Below are positions 45,198 to 53,753 of a DNA stretch of 64,000 nt, piece after piece; within the stretch, counting starts at the first letter, position 1; each line of letters starts with the position of its first letter. The stretch lies in the NCBI RefSeq assembly GCF_000468755.1, contig NZ_AWEZ01000043.1, positions 62,001 to 126,000 on the forward strand. The letters run 5' to 3'. Both the position numbers and the translations under genes were made by a program. The stretch comes from Olsenella profusa F0195 (GTDB lineage Bacteria; Actinomycetota; Coriobacteriia; Coriobacteriales; Atopobiaceae). The notes below the pieces were generated by a model, which was not told the origin of the DNA, ran no database searches, and saw nothing but the letters and a program-made list of their open reading frames with translations.

Positions 45198-46421
45198 CGG
45201 CTCGCCGCGCCTCAGGCGCGCAAACGAGGGCAGCGAGGCGACGAGGGCGACGGCATAGGCGACCAGGACGAGCCCCGGCACGCCCAGCACGCTGACGCAT
45301 GCGCCCACATACACCGTCGAGACGGTGACCGCGACGGAGCCGAGGGACTCACGCAGGGCGATGAGGGAGGCGCCCCTGCCAGTGGCGGCGCGCCTCTGCA
45401 GCGCGGTCATGAGGCAGACGTCCTGCATGGAGTTGCCCAGACCGGTCGCGAACAGCAGCGCACAGCGCAGCAGGGGCCCCACAAGCACGCCAAACAGCAG
45501 GTAGGTGGTGAGCGCCCCCACGGTGAGCGCCCGATAGAGCCTGCCCGTCTCGAACCGATAGCCCACAAGCTCAAAGAGCACGTTCCCCATGAGCATGCCC
45601 GCCATGAGCGCGCCGAGAAACCATCCGTAGAGCACGGTGGGGTCGAGCGCCTGGACCTGCGACGCGATGGGCATGAGCGCATTGAGCGAGCCAAAGGCGA
45701 ATCCCGAGGTCGCGTCGATGGTAAGGAGCGCGGCCGTGGATGCTCCGAGCGAGCGGAGGAGGGCCCACGCATGCGGCCGGTGGGCCGTGTCCTCGGGCCG
45801 CGCCTCGCCCCGCCCTCCGAGGCCGTCCCCCTCGGCGGACATCCCATCACCCGCGCTGGATCCCTCTCCCTGAGGCTCCTGTGCCTGCGGCATGAGGTGG
45901 CCAGCGGCAACCGAGGAGACGACCATGAGCGCGAGCGCGCATGCGATCGTGGGCCTCAGACCCCAGGCCGAGAAGAGCGCGGAGCTTACGAGCGGGCCGC
46001 ACACCAAGGCCGCGTTCACGATGGTGAGCAGACGATTGGTTGCCCTCGACACCTGTTCCGGCCTGCACAGGCTCGGCACGAGGGAGAAGTAGCAGGGGGT
46101 CACCAGCGCCTCGACGAGCGCCCATGAGGCGGAGAGCACGTACAGCCACGCCTGTCCCGTCACGAACAGCAGCGGCACATACAGCAGGAGCCGCATCACC
46201 TCACTCACCTGCAGTATGCGCAGGGGCCTGATGCCACGTCGCTTGAGCACAACGAGCACCGCGTTGGCGGGTAGCGCCGGCAGGGAACGGCACAGGATGA
46301 GGAAGGCCATCGCGACCATGCTCCCGCCAATGGAATAGACCATGTTCGGCGTGAGCGTCGACACCATCCAGCTCGCGAGCAGCGAGGCGCCTCTGGCCAA
46401 GAGCAGCACGGCGAGACTCAT
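45189..46421 (-). CDS. Major facilitator superfamily transporter
   Basis: A 410-aa membrane protein with about 11-12 hydrophobic helices and a central hydrophilic loop of about 45 residues rich in Gly, Glu and Asp (residues about 185-225). This gives the two six-helix halves of an MFS carrier. No typical A-motif is clear. It resembles the efflux-type MFS proteins (MFS_1), but the substrate is unknown. AGGGGGTATCCC precedes the ATG. Confidence 0.85.
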   Translation of the reverse strand: MSLAVLLLARGASLLASWMVSTLTPNMVYSIGGSMVAMAFLILCRSLPALPANAVLVVLKRRGIRPLRILQVSEVMRLLLYVPLLFVTGQAWLYVLSASWALVEALVTPCYFSLVPSLCRPEQVSRATNRLLTIVNAALVCGPLVSSALFSAWGLRPTIACALALMVVSSVAAGHLMPQAQEPQGEGSSAGDGMSAEGDGLGGRGEARPEDTAHRPHAWALLRSLGASTAALLTIDATSGFAFGSLNALMPIASQVQALDPTVLYGWFLGALMAGMLMGNVLFELVGYRFETGRLYRALTVGALTTYLLFGVLVGPLLRCALLFATGLGNSMQDVCLMTALQRRAATGRGASLIALRESLGSVAVTVSTVYVGACVSVLGVPGLVLVAYAVALVASLPSFARLRRGEPSR

Positions 46422-46473
46422 GGGATACCCCCTGATCGATCTGAATCGAATCGAGCGCAGCTCCTCCGGAAGC

Positions 46474-47325
46474 TTACGGGACCTGAAAGGGCCCCTCGTG
46501 GCGTACGGTCGCCTTCACGTGGCGCGGGACGGCATAGAGCACGTTGGAGCCAATGACGACGTTCGCGCTCCTCTTGGCCTCCTCGAGGGCGCCGCGAGGC
46601 GCATAGGAGTGCTCGAAGCGCCGCAGCATGGAGAGGTCGTTGCCGCCGTCACCATAGACCGCCACCTCGTCATTGGCAAGGCCCAGCTGCCGCGCAAGCC
46701 AGGCGACGCCCTCCGCCTTGGTGGCCGTAGGATCGGTTATCTCGAACATGCGCCTGCTGAAGGGGGCATTCACGGCCTGGTCCGCATGGGCCGCGACGAA
46801 GGACGCCAGGCGCTCGCGCACCTCGTCATCGCCCGGCTCGGTGCGATAGTTGACCTTCACCACCACCTGCGAGCAGATATCGTCCGGCGTCTGGCCATAG
46901 AGGCGCTCGCCCCTGTCGCGTGTCATGCCGCGCAGGACGATGCGCCGCACGAGGGACATGCGGAGGCGGGCGGCCTCGGACTCCTTTCGCGAGCGGCGCT
47001 CCAGCGTGTGGTCGAGCGTGACAAACTCGAGGGGGAGCTCGGGGAATGCGACGAGCAGCTCCTCGATGAAGGCGGGATCCATGGGCACGTGGTGGACGAT
47101 CGAGCCGTCGCGCCCCAGTATGATGGCACCGTTCGCGCAGACGACCTCCACGGGGATGTCCCCAAAGCCCACGGCCGCGCTCGAACGCACTGTGCGCCCG
47201 GTGGCAAGGGCAAAGTGGCGCCCGGAGTCGCAGGCCATGCGCACGGACGAGAGCACCTCCCTGCCCGCCTGGTGCGTGAGGCCAAAGAGCGTGCCGTCGA
47301 GATCGCTGGCGAAGAGGCCGACCAT
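46474..47325 (-). CDS. HAD-superfamily phosphatase, Cof subfamily
   Basis: A 283-aa phosphatase. Motif I LFASDLDGTLFG, motif II ALATGRTVRS, and motif IV VAVYGDGGNDLSMLRRFEHS are intact, with a C2-type cap between. The substrate is probably a sugar or nucleotide phosphate. Its start overlaps the stop of the YigZ gene by one base, so these two form a small operon. It is unrelated in detail to the other Cof protein at 41491-42351. Confidence 0.9.
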   Translation of the reverse strand: MVGLFASDLDGTLFGLTHQAGREVLSSVRMACDSGRHFALATGRTVRSSAAVGFGDIPVEVVCANGAIILGRDGSIVHHVPMDPAFIEELLVAFPELPLEFVTLDHTLERRSRKESEAARLRMSLVRRIVLRGMTRDRGERLYGQTPDDICSQVVVKVNYRTEPGDDEVRERLASFVAAHADQAVNAPFSRRMFEITDPTATKAEGVAWLARQLGLANDEVAVYGDGGNDLSMLRRFEHSYAPRGALEEAKRSANVVIGSNVLYAVPRHVKATVRHEGPFQVP

Positions 47326-47963
47326 CAGAACTCCCCAAACGCGGGCTCACCCACCAGGCAGAGGTCGCGTCCCGCCGACAGCTCGGCGAGCGCAGACACG
47401 AACGCCTCCTCGGTACCGCTCAGAAACACGCAGTTCATCTGCACGTCCTCGGCGAAGATGGTGTCGCGCACCCTGCCGCCGCACGTGGCCACCAGACGCT
47501 CCACCCTGCCATAGGCGCCGTAGGGTACGGTGGCCGTCACGCGCGTCACGAGCGCCATGCGCACGATGGAGCCTTCCGTGCGCGCCTGTTCGAGCGCTCT
47601 CTGGACAGCGGCCGCGTAGGCCCTCGCAAGGCCCCCTGACCCCAGGAGCGTGCCGCCAAAGTAGCGCGTGACCACGCAGCACACGTCGGCCAGGTCCGCA
47701 CCGTGCAGCACGTCGAGGATGGGCTGGCCGGCCGTGCCCTGTGGCTCCCCATCGTCCGAACGCCGCTCGCGACCATCCGAGAGCGCCCAGGCGGGCACGT
47801 TGTGACGGGCGTCGCGATGGGAGCTGCGCACGGAATCCACGAAGGCGCGGGCCTCGCGCTCGCCCTCCACATGGGTGATGTGCGCGATGAAGCGGCTCCT
47901 GCGCTCCTCCACCTCGCCCCGTGCGACGACGCCTACCGCAATCGTGTCGAACGACCTTCGCAT
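47325..47963 (-). CDS. YigZ/IMPACT-family protein
   Basis: A 212-aa protein of the IMPACT (UPF0029) family. The N-terminal domain carries the diagnostic RRSDDGEPQGTAGQPIL and VTRYFGGTLLGSGGLARAYA, and the short C-terminal domain is ferredoxin-like. Eukaryotic relatives modulate GCN2; the bacterial function is unclear, with ribosome or tRNA-related roles proposed. The ATG at 47963 follows GGGGGAGG; a GTG two codons upstream is less well placed. It is divergent from rnpB. Confidence 0.93.
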   Translation of the reverse strand: MRRSFDTIAVGVVARGEVEERRSRFIAHITHVEGEREARAFVDSVRSSHRDARHNVPAWALSDGRERRSDDGEPQGTAGQPILDVLHGADLADVCCVVTRYFGGTLLGSGGLARAYAAAVQRALEQARTEGSIVRMALVTRVTATVPYGAYGRVERLVATCGGRVRDTIFAEDVQMNCVFLSGTEEAFVSALAELSAGRDLCLVGEPAFGEF

Positions 47964-48118
47964 GTCCACCTCCCCCGCTGCCTACGCTAGCAGAACCGAA
48001 CGACAGAAGTGTACGTTGGATGGCATCCGAGAAATCGCACCTGGGCAGACGTGAGGCTCCCAATCCAACGCGCACGTCCCACCTCCCAGGGCCGTACGAA
48101 CCGTATGGTACAATGCAC

Positions 48119-48475
48119 GCTGCGAGGTGGGCCAGACGACCGCGGGACGTGTGCGTCACGAGGAAAGTCCGGGCTCCTGAGGGCAGGAAGCTGGCTAACG
48201 GCCAGGCGGGGTGACCCGACGGAAAGCGCCGCAGAAAAGAAGACTCCCGCTGTCCCCTTGGGGATGAGAGAAAAGCTGAAACGGTGGTGCAAGAGACCAC
48301 CAGCGCCTGGGCGACCAGGCGGCTTGGCAAGCCCCTTCCGGAGCAAGCGCAAATAGGAGCGCCATGGTGTGGCCCGCACCGCGCTCGGGTTGCGCGCTCG
48401 AGGCCTGCGGCAACGCAAGGCCCTAGATAGATGGTCGTCCACGACAGAACCCGGCTTACCGGCCCGCCTCGCAGC
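48119..48475 (+). ncRNA. rnpB: RNase P RNA (type A)
   Basis: Catalytic RNA that matures tRNA 5' ends. The universal blocks are present: GAGGAAAGTCCGGGCTC near the 5' end, the P4-forming ACAGAACCCGGCTTACCGGC near the 3' end, and CGCAAATAGGAG in the middle. The ends pair over 15 bases (GCTGCGAGGTGGGCC with GGCCCGCCTCGCAGC, one G-T and the rest standard), setting both boundaries at about 357 nt. A -10 box TACAAT lies at 48109-48114. No U-tract terminator follows directly; a motif array begins 60 bp later. Confidence 0.97.
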
Positions 48476-48534
48476 TGCCATCCACACAAGATTGCATGGG
48501 CTGCCGTGCACCGTCGGATTTCCCTGGCCCGGAC

Positions 48535-48660
48535 GAGTCGTTCGCAAACATAGGCGTAGAGGCTTGGACACGGCCGTGAAAACCGTCTCGTTCATGCAGG
48601 TACAAGGGTTGTTGCCCACACGACAATGGAAACTATGCCCTCAAATATTGCATACGACTC
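48535..48660. repeat. Facing pair of 12-bp motif GAGTCGTWYGCA, locus 3 (1+1 copies)
   Basis: One plus-strand copy, GAGTCGTTCGCA (48535-48546), faces one minus-strand copy, TGCATACGACTC (48649-48660), across 102 bp. The start-to-start distance is 114 bp, about two helical turns longer than at loci 1 and 2 (93 and 92 bp). It occupies the gap between rnpB and udk, which otherwise contains only a TATACT (48715-48720) that may be the udk -10. Confidence 0.85.
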
Positions 48661-48745
48661 ATACGGGAGCAGAGGCCGCACGCGTGGGTCATGCGGACGC
48701 CGGCCAATCTGGCCTATACTGGTTGGTCGAAGGGCGGGTCAGAGC

Positions 48746-49387
48746 ATGCAGGCAAACGACACCATCGTCATAGGCATCGCCGGGGGCACCGGCTCGGGCA
48801 AGACCACCATCACCCGCAGGATCCAGGAGCGCTTCGGCTCCGACGTGGTGGTCATCTACCACGACAACTACTACAAGGCGCATCACAACCTCTCGTTCGA
48901 GGAGCGCACCCGCCTCAACTACGACCATCCCGACGCCTTCGACACCGACCTCCTGGTACGCGACCTTGCGGCGCTGCGCCAGGTGCGGACGGTACGGTGC
49001 CCCGTGTACGACTACACCATCCACGACCGCTCGCAGGAGACCCTCACCATCCATCCCGCCAGGGTCATCGTGGTGGAGGGCATCCTCATCTTCCACGCGC
49101 CCGAGCTGCGCGACCAGATGGACATCAAGATCTACGTGGACGCCGATGCCGACGTGCGCATCCTGCGCCGCATCCAGCGCGACGTGCGCGAGCGCGGCCG
49201 CTCGCTCGAGAGCGTCATCTCCCAGTACCTCACCACGGTCAAGCCCATGCACGAGGCCTTCGTCGAGCCCTCCAAGCGCTATGCGGACGTCATCATCCCC
49301 GAGGGCGGCCAGAACGAGGTGGCCATCGACATGCTGATCAACCGCATCGCGGCACACACGGGTGGTGGCGTCTCCCACTCGGCATAG
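48746..49387 (+). CDS. udk: Uridine kinase
   Basis: Phosphorylates uridine and cytidine in pyrimidine salvage. 213 aa. The P-loop is GIAGGTGSGKTT (from residue 10), followed by VVIYHDNYY (substrate Asp), NYDHPDAFD and VVEGILIF, all typical of bacterial Udk. The ATG at 48746 is chosen because homology begins there and a GGGCGGG ribosome site precedes it. A TATACT hexamer 25 bp upstream may be its -10. Confidence 0.96.
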   Translation: MQANDTIVIGIAGGTGSGKTTITRRIQERFGSDVVVIYHDNYYKAHHNLSFEERTRLNYDHPDAFDTDLLVRDLAALRQVRTVRCPVYDYTIHDRSQETLTIHPARVIVVEGILIFHAPELRDQMDIKIYVDADADVRILRRIQRDVRERGRSLESVISQYLTTVKPMHEAFVEPSKRYADVIIPEGGQNEVAIDMLINRIAAHTGGGVSHSA

Positions 49388-49426
49388 TGGCCCCGGACGC
49401 CTGTGTCAGCCTTCTCACTATTCATA

Positions 49427-49438
49427 GAACATGTGTAC
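49427..49438. promoter_or_regulatory. Possible SOS (LexA) box upstream of radical-SAM repair gene
   Basis: GAACATGTGTAC differs by one base from the Gram-positive SOS core GAAC-N4-GTTC. It sits 18 bp upstream of a TATACT -10 (49457-49462), where LexA would block the -35. The two genes downstream belong to a DNA-repair-annotated pair. One-base mismatch and short length keep confidence low. Confidence 0.35.
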
Positions 49439-49499
49439 GTCCTCAGGGCCATCGCCTATACTAAGAAGGCGAACGAGTGTTCCGCATTGGGGAGGGCGC

Positions 49500-50882
49500 A
49501 TGGATGTCATGGACAAGCTCACGATACTGGCGGAGGCGGCCCGCTTCGATGCCGCCTGCACCTCTTCTGGCGCACGTCGCGGGCCCAAGGCGGGGAGGCT
49601 CGGCTGCACCTCCCCTGCGGGCTGCTGTCATAGCTTCACAGCAGACGGCCGCTGCATCACGTTGCTCAAGGTGCTCATGTCAAATGCCTGCAGCTACGAC
49701 TGCGCCTACTGCGTCAACCGATCGGGTGCCCGCTGCCAAAGGGCCACGTTTGCCCCACACGAGCTCGCACAGCTCACGGTTGACTTCTACAGGCGCAACT
49801 ACATCGAGGGTCTCTTCCTCTCCTCCGGCGTCCTGGGCACGCCGGACGCCACCTCGGAGCGCATGATCGCGTGCCTGCGCATCCTCAGGGACGAGCTGCG
49901 CTTCAACGGCTACGTGCACGCCAAGGTCATACCGGGCACGTCGCCCAAGCTCGTGGAGGCCCTGGGCCGCCTGGCGGACAGGCTCAGCGTCAACCTGGAA
50001 CTGCCCAGTGCCGCCTCGCTCACAACCCTCTGCCCCCAGAAGGGCCAGCGAGCCGTGCTTGCCCCCATGCGGCAGATCGCCGAGGGACATGCCCAAGAGG
50101 GGCAGCGCCTCCTTGCGTCCGGGGCCGCCCGCGGGACGGGGATCCCGTCCCATCGCCCGCAGGGGCGTCAGCGCGATGGGCGCTCGCTGCTCGTCAACGC
50201 GAACGCGCTCACCCTGGGCAGGTCCCCCAGCCCCGTGCCCACGGCACGTCGGCGCTTTGCCCCAGCGGGGCAGTCAACCCAGCTCATCATAGGCGCCACG
50301 CCCGAGAGCGACCATCACGTCCTGCGGCTCTCGCAAGCGCTCTACCAGCACTTCGACCTCAAGCGCATCTTCTTCTCCGCCTATATGCCCATGATCGAGG
50401 ATGCCCGGCTGCCCGAGAGGGACACGCCCGTGCCCCTCAGGCGCGAGCACAGGCTCTACCAAGCCGATTGGCTCATGCGCTACTACGGCTTCTCGCCCGA
50501 CGAGCTGGCCACCCCCACCGAGCCTTGGCTCGATCTGGACCTCGATCCCAAGCTCGCCTGGGCGCTCAGGAACATCGCCCGCTTTCCCGTGGAGGTCATG
50601 GATGCCCCACTCCCCATGCTCCTGCGCGTGCCGGGCGTGGGGCCCGTCGGTGCCCGGCGCATCATGAGCGCCCGTCGCGCCCAGCGCCTGGACTTCGGCG
50701 ACCTCAGAAGGCTGGGGGTCACCCTCAAGCGGGCCCGTCACTTCCTCACCTGCTCGGGAGTCCGCGACCGCGAAAGCCCGCTCGACGCCGAGCTCATCCG
50801 ACAGAGGGTGGTGAGCGATGCCACGTCCTCCCGCTACAACCGCGCACGTCGTGCGGCAGAAGGCCAGCTCTCCCTCTTCTGA
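49500..50882 (+). CDS. Putative DNA modification/repair radical SAM protein (TIGR03916 type)
   Basis: A 460-aa radical S-adenosylmethionine protein. The 4Fe-4S motif is CSYDCAYC (CxxxCxxC), preceded by a Cys-rich N-terminus (GCTSPAGCC). The C-terminal HhH DNA-binding motif LLRVPGVGPVGARRI is followed by a helical tail. This combination with the DUF4130 protein encoded downstream is the TIGR03916/TIGR03915 pair, thought to act in DNA repair or modification; no activity has been settled to my knowledge. GGGGAGGG precedes the ATG. A stretch at about residues 195-250 is less conserved in character and Arg/Ser/Pro rich. The stop lies 65 bp inside the next gene. Confidence 0.9.
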   Translation: MDVMDKLTILAEAARFDAACTSSGARRGPKAGRLGCTSPAGCCHSFTADGRCITLLKVLMSNACSYDCAYCVNRSGARCQRATFAPHELAQLTVDFYRRNYIEGLFLSSGVLGTPDATSERMIACLRILRDELRFNGYVHAKVIPGTSPKLVEALGRLADRLSVNLELPSAASLTTLCPQKGQRAVLAPMRQIAEGHAQEGQRLLASGAARGTGIPSHRPQGRQRDGRSLLVNANALTLGRSPSPVPTARRRFAPAGQSTQLIIGATPESDHHVLRLSQALYQHFDLKRIFFSAYMPMIEDARLPERDTPVPLRREHRLYQADWLMRYYGFSPDELATPTEPWLDLDLDPKLAWALRNIARFPVEVMDAPLPMLLRVPGVGPVGARRIMSARRAQRLDFGDLRRLGVTLKRARHFLTCSGVRDRESPLDAELIRQRVVSDATSSRYNRARRAAEGQLSLF

Positions 50883-51774
50883 GGCAGCCGTCCCGCGCAG
50901 GAGGGATCCCCTCTCCCCCATCCTCGAGGACACGGTCCGTGAGCTGGCGGGGCTCCTCGGGCGCGGGTCCCCGGTCGCCGTAGCGGTGGATCCCTCGCTC
51001 GAGGGCATCCTTGCCGCCACGGGCCTGGGGTACCTGGCCCATGCCGACGCTCGCCGCCTGCGCCTGGTCGCACGCGGCGCCGCCCAGCCGCGCATCGGGG
51101 AAGCCTACCTCGAGGCGCCCTCCCCCAGCGAGGAGGGCATGGTGGAGCTGGCCACCCGCGTCCTTGGAGGCTTCCGGCAGCGCTGCGGGGCCACCTGCGC
51201 CCGACGGCTGGTCCTGGCTGCCGCCACGGACGATGCAGGGGCGGCCGAGGCGATCCACCGCTATGTGCGCCTGGGCTTCTCCCGCGGCACGGCCCTCCTC
51301 GACCTCGTGGCGGACGGGCGCTGTCTCGAGCTCAATCGCCTGGCCCGCTCCACCCTCTCCGAGTGCGAGCACACGCGTCAGTTCGTTCGCTTCTCCCACC
51401 TGTCGGATGGCAGCTGGATGGCGCGCTTCGAGCCCACGGCCAACACCATCCCCCTCACCGCACAGCACTTCGTCAGGCGCATGCCAACGGAACGGTTCTT
51501 CATCGTGGATCCCGTGCACCATGTTGCCGCCTTCCACCAGTGGGGTGCCAAGCGGGCGGATCTGCTCACCGTCAGGGGCGCCCTCCTGGATGGCCTCTTG
51601 GATCGTGGACGCCAGGTTGCGGGGGACGAGGAGCTTGCCCGCATGCTCTGGCGCAACTTCTACGGCGCCGTGGCCCTTCCGGGGCGGGACGCCTCGCAGC
51701 GCGGATATGACCTCCGCGTGGGCCTCATGCCCAAGCGCCTCTGGAAGAACCTCACGGAGCTCGCGGACGCCTAG
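50818..51774 (+). CDS. DUF4130 / TIGR03915-family putative DNA-metabolism protein
   Basis: A 318-aa partner of the radical SAM protein. The C-terminal half has the DUF4130 signatures LSDGSWMARFEPTANTIPLT, HFVRRMPTERFFIVDP and HHVAAFHQWG, then LWRNFYGAVALPGR. It overlaps the upstream gene by 65 bases in another frame, so translation is likely coupled. In some lineages this family is fused to a uracil-DNA glycosylase domain, supporting a base-repair role. Function here is inferred from family and context only. Confidence 0.88.
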   Translation: MPRPPATTAHVVRQKASSPSSEAAVPRRRDPLSPILEDTVRELAGLLGRGSPVAVAVDPSLEGILAATGLGYLAHADARRLRLVARGAAQPRIGEAYLEAPSPSEEGMVELATRVLGGFRQRCGATCARRLVLAAATDDAGAAEAIHRYVRLGFSRGTALLDLVADGRCLELNRLARSTLSECEHTRQFVRFSHLSDGSWMARFEPTANTIPLTAQHFVRRMPTERFFIVDPVHHVAAFHQWGAKRADLLTVRGALLDGLLDRGRQVAGDEELARMLWRNFYGAVALPGRDASQRGYDLRVGLMPKRLWKNLTELADA

Positions 51775-51826
51775 CCGCCCCGCCGCGGGGCGGGAGGTAC
51801 CACATGCCTACAACAGGCTGCAACAA

Positions 51827-51857
51827 GGGAGGGACAACGCACCGCGCCGTCCCTCCC
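51827..51857 (-). terminator. Probable terminator of the division operon after divIVA
   Basis: GGGAGGGAC (51827-51835) pairs perfectly with GTCCCTCCC (51849-51857), loop 13 bases. Read on the minus strand, the stem is followed by TTGTTG. It lies about 60 bp after the divIVA stop. A second GC hairpin (CCGCCCCG/CGGGGCGG) follows the DUF4130 stop on the other side. Confidence 0.5.
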
Positions 51858-51915
51858 CAGGAATCCCATCGGGAGGATGTCTGGCTTGGCTGAGACCAGG
51901 CTCGGTGCCCGCCCG

Positions 51916-52614
51916 CTAGTCGAGATCGCTGAAGTTGGTGTCGCTCGCCGCAGGCTGATACGAGGGAACGGTGCCGCCTGCAGTGGGGGCCGCAGCCTGG
52001 GGTTCGGGAATGCTGACGCTGGCGGCAGCGGAGCCGTTGGGAGTCACCAGGCTGCGCTGGGGGAAGACGGAGTCGGCGTCATCGATGAAGTGCTGCAGGA
52101 GCTTCTTGTACTCGTTGCGAAACTCCTCACGCGACTGCTTGAGACGATCGATCTCATCCAGCTCGCTCTGCTTCTCGGCGAGGGCCTGGCGAATGACCTC
52201 ACGCGCCTTCTGGTCGGCCTCGGAGCGTATGGTCTCCGCATTGGCGCGGGCGTCGGAGACGATCTTGTCCGCGCTCTGTTGGGCGACGATGAGCACCTGG
52301 GAAATCTGGCGCTCCGTGGCAGAGAGGCTGCTCTCGCCGGAGGCGGCGGGGGCGGGGGCGGGCACATACTCGACAGCCGGGGCGGCCATGGTCTCGCTCT
52401 GCTGCTCCTGGAGCTGTGCGACCTGAGCTTGGGCAGCGGCAAGCTGCTGCTCGCTGTTGTTCAGACGGCCCTTGAGATCCGCGATCTTCTTGAGCATGGC
52501 ATCGACTTCGGTGGAAACCTGATCGAGGAAGGCATCGACCTCCTCGGTGCTGTAACCGTGCTTCTTGGCCTCAGAGAACGTCATCGACTCGATGTCTGCG
52601 GGAGTGATAGCCAT
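51916..52614 (-). CDS. divIVA: DivIVA-family cell-pole/septum protein
   Basis: A 232-aa scaffold that binds curved membrane at poles and septa. The conserved N-terminus is ITPADIESMTFSEAKKHGYS with EEVDAFLDQV, the membrane-binding domain. A first coiled coil, a Pro/Ala-rich linker (residues about 85-105), a second long coiled coil (about 105-185) and a disordered Pro/Ser tail follow. This matches the actinobacterial DivIVA/Wag31 layout. AAAGGGG precedes the ATG at 52614. It closes the cluster begun by murD. Confidence 0.95.
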   Translation of the reverse strand: MAITPADIESMTFSEAKKHGYSTEEVDAFLDQVSTEVDAMLKKIADLKGRLNNSEQQLAAAQAQVAQLQEQQSETMAAPAVEYVPAPAPAASGESSLSATERQISQVLIVAQQSADKIVSDARANAETIRSEADQKAREVIRQALAEKQSELDEIDRLKQSREEFRNEYKKLLQHFIDDADSVFPQRSLVTPNGSAAASVSIPEPQAAAPTAGGTVPSYQPAASDTNFSDLD

Positions 52615-52685
52615 CTTTGCCCCTTTCGAATTGCGATGGTGCAGCATTCATGCATTACTGACGTCCGACAGTCTATCGCATTTGC

Positions 52686-52925
52686 CTACAGCAAAAGACG
52701 CTGAACGAGCTGCAGCACGATGATAGCAACAAATGGAGAGAAGTCCACAACACCCGCCATGGGGATGAAGCGCCGGAATATGCCCACAAAGGGCTCGACG
52801 ACCTTGCCCAACGTGGCACGGAGCTCCACGAGCGCCCCGCTCGGGGAGGGGATCCACGAGAGCAGCGCCCATACGAAGATGAGGAGCTGATAGGCAGTGA
52901 GCAGACGGCTCAGGAGGACGGGCAT
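52686..52925 (-). CDS. yggT: YggT-family small membrane protein
   Basis: A 79-aa protein with two transmembrane segments (LTAYQLLIFVWALLSWI and FSPFVAIIVLQLVQRLLL) and the conserved FRRFIPMAGVVDFSP between them. YggT/YlmG proteins sit between sepF and divIVA in many Gram-positives and influence division or nucleoid organisation. It starts three bases after the proC stop, so the two are coupled. Confidence 0.93.
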   Translation of the reverse strand: MPVLLSRLLTAYQLLIFVWALLSWIPSPSGALVELRATLGKVVEPFVGIFRRFIPMAGVVDFSPFVAIIVLQLVQRLLL

Positions 52926-52928
52926 GGG

Positions 52929-53750
52929 CTATGCCCTCCCCTTGTCGGCCAGCTGGCCCGTGCGCTCGAGCGCTGCGTCCACGCCCCGTTCGATGGCATC
53001 GAACAGGATGGGCTCCATGGCGCGCAGGCCAGCGGCGGTCGTACCGCCGGGCGAGGTCACACGCTCCATATAGGCGCGCGGATGATCGCCCGACCCCAGC
53101 AGCTGCCGTGAGACGCCACAGATGGTGGAAAGCACCATCTCGCGGGCGGCAGGGGCCGTCATGCCGTGCTCGACGGCGGCGCGCACCATGAGGTCGGCAA
53201 AGAGCGCCACGTAGGCGGGACCACAGCTCACGACGGCGCCCTCGGCGTCCAGCTGGTCCTCGCGCATCACATGGGCAGAGCCCAGGCACGAGAACAGCGC
53301 AACGGCGAGCTCCCCGTCCTGTGGGGTGGCCGTGTCGCCCAGGCAGAGGGCCGTGGCGCCCGAGAGCACCTGCACCGGCAGGTTGGGCAGGGCGCGCACG
53401 AGGCGGGCGCTGGGCACGAGCTCCGTGAGCGTCTCGAGCGAGACGCCAGCGGCTATGGAGATCACGAGCCTGTCCTCCAGCTTGTCCGCGACGTCCTCGA
53501 GCACGGCAGGAAGCACCTGGGGCTTCACGGCCACGACGAGCACGTCGAGGCTACCCGCGAGCATGTCCTGGGCACTTGCGAAGGTCTGGATGCCCAGGAG
53601 CGCCAGGCTGTCCAGCCTGTCCTGGCTGGGGTCGCACGCAAGCACGTGCGCGGCATCAACGGTGTGGGACGCCACCAGGCCCCGGGCGATGGAGCCGCCC
53701 ATCGCACCGGCACCCAGAACGGCAATGGTCTTCTCTGTGGAAGGGGGCAT
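52929..53750 (-). CDS. proC: Pyrroline-5-carboxylate reductase
   Basis: Final step of proline synthesis, NAD(P)H-dependent. 273 aa. The Rossmann loop is IAVLGAGAMGGSIARGL, with VVAVKPQVLP, RALPNLPVQV, and the C-terminal signature RVTSPGGTTAAGLRAM. Its place inside the sepF-yggT-divIVA block is the known Gram-positive arrangement (ylm cluster). Three bases separate it from sepF. Confidence 0.96.
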   Translation of the reverse strand: MPPSTEKTIAVLGAGAMGGSIARGLVASHTVDAAHVLACDPSQDRLDSLALLGIQTFASAQDMLAGSLDVLVVAVKPQVLPAVLEDVADKLEDRLVISIAAGVSLETLTELVPSARLVRALPNLPVQVLSGATALCLGDTATPQDGELAVALFSCLGSAHVMREDQLDAEGAVVSCGPAYVALFADLMVRAAVEHGMTAPAAREMVLSTICGVSRQLLGSGDHPRAYMERVTSPGGTTAAGLRAMEPILFDAIERGVDAALERTGQLADKGRA

Positions 53751-53753
53751 GTC

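Noticed and set aside
45637-45873. Small plus-strand frame opposite the MFS loop
   Set aside because: Antisense to the hydrophilic loop of the transporter; no supporting signals.
48009-48356. Open frames across the RNase P RNA region
   Set aside because: The DNA is accounted for by rnpB and its promoter.
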